Translations under genes and position numbers: made by a program
DNA from: F23-D06 sp045600525
GTDB lineage: Bacteria; Bacteroidota; Bacteroidia; Bacteroidales; WCHB1-69
Assembly: GCA_045600525.1 (NCBI GenBank)
Contig: JAZRYC010000096.1
Span: 1-48,269 of the forward strand
Length of the DNA stretch: 48,269 nucleotides
Reading direction: 5' to 3'
Shown: positions 34,278 to 41,180 of the stretch, in pieces
Layout: every line of letters begins with the position of its first letter
Numbering within the stretch: position 1 is the stretch's first letter
Notes under the pieces: generated by a model
What the model saw: the letters and a program-made list of their open reading frames with translations, nothing else
What the model was told of the DNA's origin: nothing
The model's database searches: none

Positions 34278-34937
34278 ATGAAGAAAGTTTTTAAATTAAT
34301 AATAACTATAGTTGTAATTTTAGTCGTGTTGGTTGCCGGATATTGGGCGATCTTACAAACCGGTTTGCTTGGCAAAACGGAAAAACAACTTACGATAGAC
34401 CAAACCGCAAATGTGGTTGCGGAAATCAAGAAAATTTCCGAATTCACAAGCGCCTGCTTTTATGAGGAAATCGTATTGAAAGATGCAAAAGCAAGCGAAA
34501 CAACTAAAGGCAAGGCGGTGAACGCTGTTACTGGTCTGTTCCAGAAAGATAAGAGTAAAGCAGTCGCTAAAGATGAATTGATTATTGTGGCTAATGGTAA
34601 AGTGCGTGCTGGCTTTAATTTGTCGAAATTGACAGACGAAGATGTGATTGTCAAAGACTCTGTTTTGACAGTTTACTTGCCGAAAGCTGAAATTTTCGAT
34701 GTGATTGTTAATCCAAGCGATTTCGACATATATATTGAAGAAGGCAAATGGTCACATGACCAAGTCGTTACTGTTGAAAATAAGGCGAAGGCTAAAATTG
34801 AAGCAGATGCTAAGAAGGAAAACATTTTGAAAAAAGCAACAGATTCCGGTGTGAAAAAGCTCACGGAACTGTTCCGATCTTTTGGCTATAAAGATGTTGT
34901 TGTCAACATTAAAGAAAATGTTGCTCCTGCCAAGTAA
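34278..34937 (+). CDS. DUF4230 membrane-anchored protein, second copy
   Basis: The 219-residue protein has one N-terminal membrane helix (about 8-27, ITIVVILVVLVAGYWAILQT) and an external DUF4230 domain that follows the 29398 paralog closely: TANVVAEIKKISEFTSACFYE, VANGKVRAGFNLSKL, LPKAEIFDVIVNPSDFDIYI and GYKDVVVNI. It has a Lys-rich insertion near residues 84-95. Together with its lipoprotein partner it forms the second DUF4230 pair. The first leader motif and an OmpA-domain gene follow. Confidence 0.83.
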   Translation: MKKVFKLIITIVVILVVLVAGYWAILQTGLLGKTEKQLTIDQTANVVAEIKKISEFTSACFYEEIVLKDAKASETTKGKAVNAVTGLFQKDKSKAVAKDELIIVANGKVRAGFNLSKLTDEDVIVKDSVLTVYLPKAEIFDVIVNPSDFDIYIEEGKWSHDQVVTVENKAKAKIEADAKKENILKKATDSGVKKLTELFRSFGYKDVVVNIKENVAPAK

Positions 34938-34962
34938 TAACAACCGATTTAGATAATTATTC

Positions 34963-34997
34963 GGGGGAAGCCGAAAACCCAAATCCAGAGTAGGCAA
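34963..34997 (+). promoter_or_regulatory. Recurrent leader motif, copy A
   Basis: The order is GGG (within 34963-34967), GCC 34970-34972, GAAAA 34973-34977, CCC 34978-34980 and AGAGTAGGCAA 34987-34997. The AGAG element lies 27 bases before the ATG at 35014. GGG can pair with CCC and GCC with GGC, an interleaved (pseudoknot) order. Copies B, C and D are at 37218, 43890 and 46092. Confidence 0.65.
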
Positions 34998-35013
34998 TTC
35001 AAAATTTTTGATT

Positions 35014-35559
35014 ATGAGTGATGCAATTGAAAACAACGTACCTCAAAAGAAAGGCGGTTGGCTGGGATATACGATAATGGGCATTGTAATCGCAGGTTTG
35101 GCAGGTGCTCTTACTTGGAGTCTGACTCGCGAACCTAAGACCGTGGAAAACACAGTTGAGGTTGAGAAAGTTGTTGAGAAGGAAAAACTTGTGACTGTAG
35201 TAGATACTGTCTTTATGCAGGAAGTGAAGGAAATTGAAAAGAATTTCAATGCTGCGAAATTCAAAGCTGGCAAGGCCGATTTAAGTGATGACGCCAAATT
35301 CGTATTGTATGATTTGTCAAAAGTCATGCTTGAGAACACCGACCTTAAATTGAAGATCGTTGGGCACACATCCGACGAAGGTAACGCCGACTTCAACAAG
35401 AAACTTTCTGAAAAAAGAGCAAAGGCCGCTGTCGATTTTTTGATTTCCAGAGGCATTGAAGCTGAGCGTCTGCAATTTGAAGGAAAGGGCAGTAGCGAAC
35501 CCCTTGACCCGAATAACCGCGAAGTCAATAGAAGAACAGAATTTATTGTTTTGGACTGA
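35014..35559 (+). CDS. Inner-membrane-anchored OmpA-domain protein
   Basis: The 181-residue protein has a short cytoplasmic N-terminus, one membrane helix (about 17-36) and a charged linker that includes a Val/Glu/Lys repeat (VEKVVEKEKLV). A C-terminal OmpA-like peptidoglycan-binding domain (70-181) follows: IVGHTSDEGNADFNKKLSEK, RAKAAVDFLISRGI and NRRTEFIVLD. The Asp normally found right after GHT is Ser here, with Asp one position later. It should tie the inner membrane to the cell wall. The protein at 39359 shares linker and domain. ATG 35014 is preferred over a TTG two codons earlier. Confidence 0.85.
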   Translation: MSDAIENNVPQKKGGWLGYTIMGIVIAGLAGALTWSLTREPKTVENTVEVEKVVEKEKLVTVVDTVFMQEVKEIEKNFNAAKFKAGKADLSDDAKFVLYDLSKVMLENTDLKLKIVGHTSDEGNADFNKKLSEKRAKAAVDFLISRGIEAERLQFEGKGSSEPLDPNNREVNRRTEFIVLD

Positions 35560-35633
35560 TCCGATTTCTTGAATTTGGCAAGCAAACCTAAACCGATCAG
35601 CAGCAATTATGATAATCATAAAATAAATCATTT

Positions 35634-35912
35634 ATGCAAAATCCTTTTTTGAATGTTGTAGCTGTTTTGGGCATCCTTTTTGGGGTGGGATTGCTTGTCA
35701 AATTGTTTATTTCTATTGCCAATTCCATAGATGAAAGAAAACAAAGAAGACACCGTGAAAAGCTAGAACGCCTTCGTTATTATAAAGAAAGTATGAAGGA
35801 TGACTTTGAGGAGTTCTTCAAAATCAGTCGTCAATTTCCATTGGATGGTTTCTCAGAAAAAAGTACAGGCATTCTGGATAAGCACAAAAAAGTTCTGTCG
35901 GATAGAAAATGA
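35634..35912 (+). CDS. Small single-span membrane protein
   Basis: The 92-residue protein has an N-terminal membrane segment (about 6-28, LNVVAVLGILFGVGLLVKLFISI) and a highly charged cytoplasmic helix (ERKQRRHREKLERLRYYKES). It has no recognised domain. It lies between the OmpA-domain gene and the tiny basic-protein pair, in the same direction, and is likely cotranscribed. Confidence 0.68.
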   Translation: MQNPFLNVVAVLGILFGVGLLVKLFISIANSIDERKQRRHREKLERLRYYKESMKDDFEEFFKISRQFPLDGFSEKSTGILDKHKKVLSDRK

Positions 35913-35979
35913 TAAGAGTATGTTCCTGTAGAGGTAGGTAAACAACGAATCAATTAATCGTAACTTAAATACAATAATT

Positions 35980-36108
35980 ATGGCAACAGTAAAGAAAACT
36001 AAAGATGGTACCGTTGACAAACGAACCAAAGAAGGCAAAGAAATTTGCGAACGTATGGCAAAAGCACGTCGTGCAGCAGCTAAGGAAAGAAAACTTAAAC
36101 GTAAATAA
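35980..36108 (+). CDS. Tiny basic protein, copy 1
   Basis: The 42-residue protein is strongly basic: KKTKDGTVDKRTKEGK, CERMAKARRAAAKE and a Lys/Arg-rich end. Copy 2 follows 17 bases after its stop and is nearly identical over the first 30 residues. Both have the A/T-rich spacer and ATGGCAACA start. The many synonymous differences between the copies (for example ACCAAAGAAGGC versus ACCAAAGAGGGA) show that the protein sequence is selected. Nucleic-acid binding is plausible but unproven. Confidence 0.75.
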   Translation: MATVKKTKDGTVDKRTKEGKEICERMAKARRAAAKERKLKRK

Positions 36109-36125
36109 CTATAAAAACTGTAATT

Positions 36126-36266
36126 ATGGCAACAACTGCAAAAAAAACCAAAGACGGTACTGTTGACAAACGTACCAAAGAGGGAAAGGCTGTTTGCGAA
36201 CGCATGGCAAAGGCCCGTAAAGAAAAAAATAGCTTGATAAATCGAATTAAGAGAATCTTTAAGTAA
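36126..36266 (+). CDS. Tiny basic protein, copy 2
   Basis: The 46-residue paralog of the preceding gene shares KKTKDGTVDKRTKEGK and CERMAKARK, then diverges into a hydrophobic-basic tail (SLINRIKRIFK). The tails of the pair differ, so they may have different partners. No homologous family is known to me. The TerB-like gene begins eight bases after the stop. Confidence 0.75.
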   Translation: MATTAKKTKDGTVDKRTKEGKAVCERMAKARKEKNSLINRIKRIFK

Positions 36267-36273
36267 AAGGAAT

Positions 36274-36690
36274 ATGAAAACCAATTTAGATACTTTAGCC
36301 GCTTTTATGGCTGCAGCAATTTGGGCTGACGGTGCTTATGATGAGGCTGAAAAAATAGCTGTCGAAGAAATCGCAGAAGCTCTCGAACTGGATGAAATAT
36401 CATTTAAAACTGCCGTTGATGAGAATGTTGCCAAGATTTCTTCAATGAATGACGATGAAGTTAACGAGTTTTTCCGCGTTGCCTCTGATTTGGTTGACGA
36501 TGAAGAAATTGGAATCGTTTTCCAAGCTGCTATGCAAATTCTTATCACAGACAACAAATTGACTTATAACGAAGTCGGCAATCTTCTCTTTATCGCAGAA
36601 GTACTTGGCATTGAAGATGAAATGGCTGTGCTTATGTTAGCTGATATGGTAAAATCAGAACCGGATATTGAAATATCTTTTGAAGAATAA
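36274..36690 (+). CDS. TerB-domain protein
   Basis: The 138-residue acidic helical protein has two TerB-like half-repeats: AAIWADGAYDEAEKIAVEEI at 14-33 and ILITDNKLTYNEVGNLLFIA at 89-108. Each has an acidic loop that in TerB/DjlA folds can bind metal. No signal peptide or membrane span. TerB domains are often found with membrane-associated stress modules. Here the neighbours are membrane and OmpA-domain genes. A cytosolic partner of the membrane proteins is inference. Confidence 0.78.
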   Translation: MKTNLDTLAAFMAAAIWADGAYDEAEKIAVEEIAEALELDEISFKTAVDENVAKISSMNDDEVNEFFRVASDLVDDEEIGIVFQAAMQILITDNKLTYNEVGNLLFIAEVLGIEDEMAVLMLADMVKSEPDIEISFEE

Positions 36691-36708
36691 CATTAAGAAA
36701 TCAAATCT

Positions 36709-36948
36709 ATGAGTAAAGAATATTATAAGAAGCAGATTATTGACCTTCGTGCAAAAATCGAGAAAGAGCGTGAAGCTAAAAAACGTGATAATGAAAATTA
36801 TGCTCGTTATATCAAAAGCGCATCCTCTGCAAGTAACAAGGCTTACTACAAAAAACAGAAGATAGACAAAGCTGCATACCATGATCGTCAAATTGAGTAC
36901 TACAAGCGTCAAATCGAAAGCGCAAAAGCATCATTGAAACGGGCATGA
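36709..36948 (+). CDS. Small helix-loop-helix (coiled-coil) protein
   Basis: The 79-residue protein is rich in Lys, Tyr and Ser. Helix 1 includes YYKKQIIDLRAKIEKEREAK and helix 2 RQIEYYKRQIESAKASLKR, with a polar linker (SASSASNKAYYKKQ) between. The layout and helix 2 resemble the protein at 32736. It follows the TerB gene by 18 bases and is probably the last gene of that operon. Unknown function. Confidence 0.68.
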   Translation: MSKEYYKKQIIDLRAKIEKEREAKKRDNENYARYIKSASSASNKAYYKKQKIDKAAYHDRQIEYYKRQIESAKASLKRA

Positions 36949-37067
36949 TAATGCGGCTTCCTTAATGCAACTTGAACTTTCTTGCTGATTTTGTGGCTCC
37001 AAGTTTCAAATTCAAAAAGTAATCAAATCTTAGCTATCATTGAATCTTAGGCTTTTGTTTAAGGACT

Positions 37068-37195
37068 TTGCTTGTTTCAATGCTCATCCTGCAGAAGGAG
37101 AGAAATCACATCTGCTTCTTACCCTTATTGTGAATGTTATTACTTTAGTAGTTTACATTGTTGGGGTGGCTGCCTATATTAGAAAGAAAAAATAG
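37068..37195 (+). pseudogene. Duplicated 3' fragment of the 43479 membrane-protein gene
   Basis: The frame still reads FNAHPAEGEKSHLLLTLIV then an intact second membrane helix and AAYIRKKK before TAG, the same ending as the gene at 43479-43871. Similarity starts abruptly at TTGCTT (37068) and continues past the stop into the leader motif. Differences are mostly in third codon positions. The 5' two thirds of the gene are missing, so this is a pseudogene fragment. Confidence 0.85.
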
Positions 37196-37217
37196 TGTAG
37201 TCAAAAGAAATTTTTAT

Positions 37218-37250
37218 GGAGAATGCCGAAAATCCACTGATAGAGTAGGT
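37218..37250 (+). promoter_or_regulatory. Recurrent leader motif, copy B
   Basis: TGGA 37217-37220, GCC 37225-37227, GAAAA, TCCA 37233-37236 and AGAGTAGGT 37242-37250, 32 bases before the ATG at 37274. Helix 1 is TGGA/TCCA and helix 2 GCC/GGT (one G-U). Confidence 0.65.
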
Positions 37251-37273
37251 CAACATTAAAACACTTAATATCT

Positions 37274-37639
37274 ATGGGAATCATTAATAACATTAAAGAT
37301 CATTTTAACAATGCGGAGATCACTGTTGCTCCGAATAAGAAACTCAAAACTATTGCTGCTGATTTTAAAAAGACATTTGACTGCACACTTGTTTTCTATA
37401 AAGGCAGTAAGATTGCTGAAGAAGACCTGACTTTGGCTGCGCTCAATAATAAAACCAGCAAGGAAGTGGATACGAAATCAAATGTGGAATTGAAAATCAA
37501 AGGAAGCACTAAAGTAGGCGAAGCTGAAAAGATGTTCGACAAAGCATTTGGTATTACCGTTCAAATCAAAGATAAAAAAGGTGAGAAACTGGTGCCTAAC
37601 GAAATTACGATCGGTCAGGCCGCCCGTGGAGAATACTAA
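37274..37639 (+). CDS. Protein of two repeated 45-residue modules (module family, copy 1)
   Basis: The 121-residue protein consists of two related modules. Module 1 contains KLKTIAADFKKTFDCTLVFY, then KGSKIAEEDLTLAAL; module 2 contains GSTKVGEAEKMFDKAFGITV, then KKGEKLVPNEITIGQA. The shared pattern is a strand, a Gly or Asn turn, an amphipathic helix ending in Phe-(Gly/Asp), a strand pair and a closing TL/TI-(A/G)-x-A. The tandem gene at 37698 has two more such modules. No signal peptide or membrane span. I do not recognise the fold from memory. Leader motif B stands in front of it. Confidence 0.75.
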   Translation: MGIINNIKDHFNNAEITVAPNKKLKTIAADFKKTFDCTLVFYKGSKIAEEDLTLAALNNKTSKEVDTKSNVELKIKGSTKVGEAEKMFDKAFGITVQIKDKKGEKLVPNEITIGQAARGEY

Positions 37640-37697
37640 AATCACACTTGTCGTACAATGCGAATAATTTAATACTAATCAATTAAAATTTATTATT

Positions 37698-38003
37698 ATG
37701 GCAGAATTTACTATCAGTGGCCGTCTTACGGTCAAAAGTTTGAAAAAACAATTCAAAGATGCTTTTGGCGCTACTTTAAGAGTTTATAAAGGCAAGCAAT
37801 TTGCAGATGAAAATGCCACATTGGCATCTATCCGAGGCGAAGGCGCTAAAGGCGGAGATCTTAAAGTTGCCGGCAATATGCTTGTTGGAACATTTGAGAC
37901 CAAAGTGAAAGAAATCTACGGTATTGAAACCCAAGTGGCTAATCCCGCTGATACCAAATTGTCTGACAACAAGATTACTCTTGCAGCAGCTGGCCGCGAA
38001 TAA
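37698..38003 (+). CDS. Protein of two repeated 45-residue modules (module family, copy 2)
   Basis: The 101-residue paralog of the preceding gene has module 1 with SGRLTVKSLKKQFKDAFGAT, then VYKGKQFADENATLAS, and module 2 with AGNMLVGTFETKVKEIYGIE, then TKLSDNKITLAAA. Module 1 is the clearest version: xGxxxV, helix, FGATLRVYKGK, ADExxTLASI. The two genes are 58 bases apart and end at a strong hairpin. Small, soluble, no known family in my reading. Confidence 0.75.
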   Translation: MAEFTISGRLTVKSLKKQFKDAFGATLRVYKGKQFADENATLASIRGEGAKGGDLKVAGNMLVGTFETKVKEIYGIETQVANPADTKLSDNKITLAAAGRE

Positions 38004-38014
38004 TCCTTAATCCT

Positions 38015-38047
38015 AAATAGAGACGGTGCCATGCGCCGTCTCTATTT
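38015..38047 (+). terminator. Terminator-like hairpin after the module genes
   Basis: A perfect 12-bp stem joins AAATAGAGACGG (38015-38026) to CCGTCTCTATTT (38036-38047). Only TTT follows, so termination may be partial. Confidence 0.7.
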
Positions 38048-38066
38048 GATATGAAAACTGTGTGAT

Positions 38067-38231
38067 ATGGGTTTGTTTAAAGGATTATCATTTTCAGTAA
38101 AACGTTTCATTGGTATATCGGGATTGAAAACGAAGATTGCGCGAAAAACGCGTATCCCTACCACTAAAGGCGGACTTGAACGCAAAATCGGTCACGCCGT
38201 GATTAATGCTTTGACCGGTAAAAAGAAATAG
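38067..38231 (+). CDS. Tiny basic protein
   Basis: The 54-residue protein is very basic: MGLFKGLSFSVKRFIG, then KIARKTRIPTTKGGLERKIG and a LTGKKK end. The composition and clear start and stop suggest a real gene that a size cutoff would miss. It is not related in sequence to the 35980/36126 pair. Nucleic-acid or membrane binding is possible. I have no family assignment. Confidence 0.6.
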   Translation: MGLFKGLSFSVKRFIGISGLKTKIARKTRIPTTKGGLERKIGHAVINALTGKKK

Positions 38232-38313
38232 ATTTCGCTCAAGACTATGGAGAAAATTGCCGAGTGAAAATGGGGCCGTCAATATGATAATTAGAAGTTG
38301 TTCATAGAATTCA

Positions 38314-39215
38314 ATGAAAGCAGTCTCGTCAGAAAGCCTCCCTTTGAAAATTGATTTCAAGTTGGATTATATGGCTCGAATGTTTCGCAAAATCAGCCAT
38401 AAGAGATTTGAAACATACATTATCCAGCGCATCTGGCATCGCTTGGATGATGACCGAGTGCAGTTTGTCACCCAACAATATGTAAAACGAAAAATCGATG
38501 ACAGGTATGCTCTCGCAGACTTGTATTTGCCGCAGGTCGGCATTGTTGTGGAAATAAATGAACCGTTCCATTATGGAGAAATTAAAAGGGAATTGGATAG
38601 TGTTCGTGCTGTTGAAATCAAAATGGTAACTGATGCCACGATTTTTGAGATAGACTGTCGCAAGTCTATGGCTGAAATCCATCAGGATATTGAAGCTGTC
38701 GTTGCGGAAATTCGCAAACGCATTAAACAACAAGGCGAACATTTTTTGCCCTGGTTAGGTTTAGATGCGCGAACCCCTGACTACTATCAGCGTAAAGGGT
38801 ACTTTGCTGTAGGGGACAACGAGTATATGGAAACCATTGATGACATCTGCGAAGCTTTCGGCACACGAGCCAAGCATCGCGGTTTTTTACGAGCTGGAGA
38901 GGCCTATGTTGATGAAAACTCCATTCTTTGGTTCCCCAATGTTGAAAATAAAAATGGCATAATGAATTTTTGGAGGATGAGGCTGCGATCCTGGAATATC
39001 CGGAAGACTTGTCTGATCGCAAAAGACATATGCTGAAGCATACCACGGATCCCGAACGGCGTCGTATTACATTTTTCAGACAAAAAGACGATTTGGGATT
39101 TAATTACTATAAATTCGTTGGAGTTTTCATGATTGATGTCCGTCAATCTCAAAAGGAATGTCGTTGCGTCTGGAAACGCATCACGGACAGGTATGAATTG
39201 AATTGTAAAATGTAG
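38314..39215 (+). pseudogene. Frameshifted PD-(D/E)XK/DUF559-like nuclease gene
   Basis: The first 215 or so codons read YALADLYLPQVGIVVEINEP, then a His-Tyr and an Arg/Asp-containing stretch (RELDSVRAVEIKMV). This resembles the D..P...VEI-x core of DUF559/Vsr-like PD-(D/E)XK nucleases, with Asn where Lys is usual. After ENKNG the frame is lost. The phase one base back, open from 38952, continues with NEFLEDEAAILEYPEDL and FYDR-like charged sequence ending YELNCKM at 39215. Joining the two needs a -1 shift within 38952-38972, near an A-rich stretch. It is a one-base deletion, a sequencing error or, less likely, recoding; no canonical slippery heptamer is present. Alternative start: ATG 38371. 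Confidence 0.65.
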
Positions 39216-39286
39216 GCATTGGAGGATTCGAGAAAAGACTCTCTGAAACAGAAACAACCTGCTGATTGCTTTAGGTTTTGTTAAAA

Positions 39287-39336
39287 GGACTTCGCAAAGT
39301 TTAGAGCGTTGGCAAGGAATTGCAAAATAGAAGTCC
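39287..39336 (+). promoter_or_regulatory. Leader hairpin, possibly a degenerate leader motif
   Basis: GGACTTC pairs with GAAGTCC across about 50 bases just before the ATG at 39359. Between them GGA, GC, AAAG, AGAG and TTGGCAA occur in the same order as the recurrent leader, but too diverged to claim homology. Confidence 0.3.
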
Positions 39337-39358
39337 CTATTTGATAAAGGAAAAAATT

Positions 39359-40300
39359 ATGGCAAGTAAAGTTAGAGTTTATGGCGAGTCGCAAAAGTGG
39401 ACCGCCCTTGGCATTATTGATGCTTACATCAAAATGTACCCGCAAGCCACATTGGATGATTTGAACAAGGCTTTTCCGCGTAACTTGTTTACTAACAATA
39501 TGAACACGGCCAAAACGCTGGAGCGAGTTGATGCCCTTAAGACAGCTGTTGCCCAGACCGAGACCAAGTTTGATGACAAGATTGTTGAGTACGCAGAAAG
39601 CCACAACTTCTTCCTCACCATGCCTGATGGTATGCGCATCACCTTCAACAATCTTATGTGGACCAAAGACAATTTTCCGAAGTTAGTTGAGCAGGGAAAA
39701 TTGTATGATGTCGAAGTCGCCGAATTTACTGCGGCAGAAAAAGGCATTGGGAAACGTGGCAGTTACCGACTTGAATACCTCAACGGTTATGTTCCCCCAG
39801 AGGTAAAACCACAGAAATCAAAATGGTGGATCTGGCTGCTTTTGCTTCTTCTCGTTGCTGCCGTTCTGGGATTCTTCCTTATGCGCAGTTTGAACAGGGA
39901 TCCTGAGGTGAAAGTGGTGAAAGAAGTGGTGCACGACACTGTTTTCGTTCAGCAGATTGAAGAGATTGAGAAGAACTTCAACGCCGCCGAATTTACACAA
40001 GGAAAAGCAGACCTTCCCGAAGGCGCTAAATTCGTCCTTCATGACTTGGCCAAAGTTATGGAAAAGAATTCTCAGATCCGTTTGCGTTTGGAAGGCCACA
40101 CCAGTGCGGAAGGCGATGCTAAGTTCAATCAGAAACTGAGCGAAGATCGCGCCCAAGCCGCTGTTGATTTCCTCATTCAGCACGAAGGCATTGATGAAAG
40201 CCGTCTTGAAGCTGTCGGCTTAGGATCTTCAAAACTGAAGAACACTGACGATCCGAAGGCGCAAGAAAATCGCAGAACCGAATTCATCGTGTTAGAATAA
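39359..40300 (+). CDS. Membrane-anchored OmpA-domain protein with FP-type N-terminal domain
   Basis: The 313-residue protein has three parts. Residues 1-125 form a cytosolic domain with WTALGIIDAYIKMYPQATLD and LNKAFPRNLF, then FFLTMPDGMRITFNNLMWT; I cannot name this domain. One membrane helix covers 156-174, and a charged linker leads to an OmpA-like peptidoglycan-binding domain (200-313): LEGHTSAEGDAKFNQKLSED, RAQAAVDFLI, NRRTEFIVLE. The linker block TVFVQQIEEIEKNFNAAEF closely matches the 35014 protein. The usual Asp after GHT is missing. The ATG 39359 is chosen over an in-frame TTG 13 codons upstream. Confidence 0.85.
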   Translation: MASKVRVYGESQKWTALGIIDAYIKMYPQATLDDLNKAFPRNLFTNNMNTAKTLERVDALKTAVAQTETKFDDKIVEYAESHNFFLTMPDGMRITFNNLMWTKDNFPKLVEQGKLYDVEVAEFTAAEKGIGKRGSYRLEYLNGYVPPEVKPQKSKWWIWLLLLLLVAAVLGFFLMRSLNRDPEVKVVKEVVHDTVFVQQIEEIEKNFNAAEFTQGKADLPEGAKFVLHDLAKVMEKNSQIRLRLEGHTSAEGDAKFNQKLSEDRAQAAVDFLIQHEGIDESRLEAVGLGSSKLKNTDDPKAQENRRTEFIVLE

Positions 40301-40311
40301 TTTTCAGAGTG

Positions 40312-40342
40312 GAGGTGGTGCTATATTCCATAACACCGCCTC
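40312..40342 (+). terminator. Hairpin after the OmpA-domain gene
   Basis: GAGGTGGTG (40312-40320) pairs with CACCGCCTC (40334-40342), with one G-U pair and an extra TAT/ATA inside. The tail is only weakly T-rich. Confidence 0.55.
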
Positions 40343-40380
40343 TATTAATAAATCGGAATCTTGAAACAAAAATAGCATAC

Positions 40381-40401
40381 TGAAGAATATCTAATTCTTC
40401 A
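40381..40401 (+). other. Small hairpin upstream of pcp
   Basis: TGAAGAAT (40381-40388) pairs perfectly with ATTCTTCA (40394-40401) around a five-base loop, about 60 bases before the pcp ATG. Confidence 0.5.
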
Positions 40402-40458
40402 AGTTGATTCGGAATGCTGGGAAAATTTGTATGATATTTTTAGATAACTCGAGGTGTA

Positions 40459-41097
40459 ATGAAACTATTGTTAACAGGATTCGGGCCTTTTAATGGTGAA
40501 CAAATAAATCCATCTTGGGAGGTTGTTCGGCAAATGCCAGAACTCATAGGAGATTGTGACATTATCAAGGCGAAATTGCCTACGGCGTTTCGGGCAGCCG
40601 CAGTGATGATGGAGGATGCGATGTCAATGTACCAACCCAATGTCGTGCTCTCTCTGGGGCTGGCAGGCGGTCGATATGCCGTTTCCATCGAACGCGTGGC
40701 TATTAATATGGATGATGCCAATAAACCAGATGTTGACGGCAACAAACCAGAAGACATGTGCATTCGCGAGGATGGTGCTCCTGCCTATTTTAGCACACTA
40801 CCTATTAAAAATATCATGCAAGCGGTGTTGGGCCAAGGTGTGCCGGCCAATATTTCCAATTCTGCTGGAACATTTGTCTGCAATCATACTTTTTATACGG
40901 CAATGTATTTGACAGAAAAACGCTTCCCGGATACGAAAGTGGGTTTTATACATTTGCCCTATGCACCTATTCAGGTACTGGATAAGTCGCAAAAACCGTT
41001 TATGTCTATACAAGACATGTGTGTGGCTGTCCGTGCTGCGTTGAATGTGATTGTTGGAATAGTTCCAGATGAATTACAACTTGAACTTTCACATTAA
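40459..41097 (+). CDS. pcp: Pyroglutamyl-peptidase I
   Basis: The 212-residue cysteine peptidase (family C15) removes N-terminal pyroglutamate from peptides in the cytosol. The triad is visible: Glu78 in VSIERVAIN, Cys141 in AGTFVCNHTF and His165 in GFIHLPYAP. The opening LLTGFGPFNGEQINPSW is the family signature. Length is normal. It is an ordinary peptide-salvage gene sitting inside the accessory region, and may mark the region's original chromosomal content. Confidence 0.95.
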   Translation: MKLLLTGFGPFNGEQINPSWEVVRQMPELIGDCDIIKAKLPTAFRAAAVMMEDAMSMYQPNVVLSLGLAGGRYAVSIERVAINMDDANKPDVDGNKPEDMCIREDGAPAYFSTLPIKNIMQAVLGQGVPANISNSAGTFVCNHTFYTAMYLTEKRFPDTKVGFIHLPYAPIQVLDKSQKPFMSIQDMCVAVRAALNVIVGIVPDELQLELSH

Positions 41098-41135
41098 TTT
41101 GTCTTTTTGTAGGTCCATTTTTCGGGTAGATATAG

Positions 41136-41143
41136 TATTTTTG
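41136..41143 (+). promoter_or_regulatory. -7 box for the 41181 lipoprotein
   Basis: TATTTTTG lies 37 bases before the ATG at 41181. Confidence 0.55.
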
Positions 41144-41180
41144 CGATTTCAAAAACATTTTAAGAAAATTGTTTCGCCTT

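Noticed and set aside
38940..38975. Programmed -1 frameshifting in the nuclease-like gene
   Set aside because: No X-XXY-YYZ heptamer in the right phase and no obvious downstream stimulatory structure; mutation is simpler.
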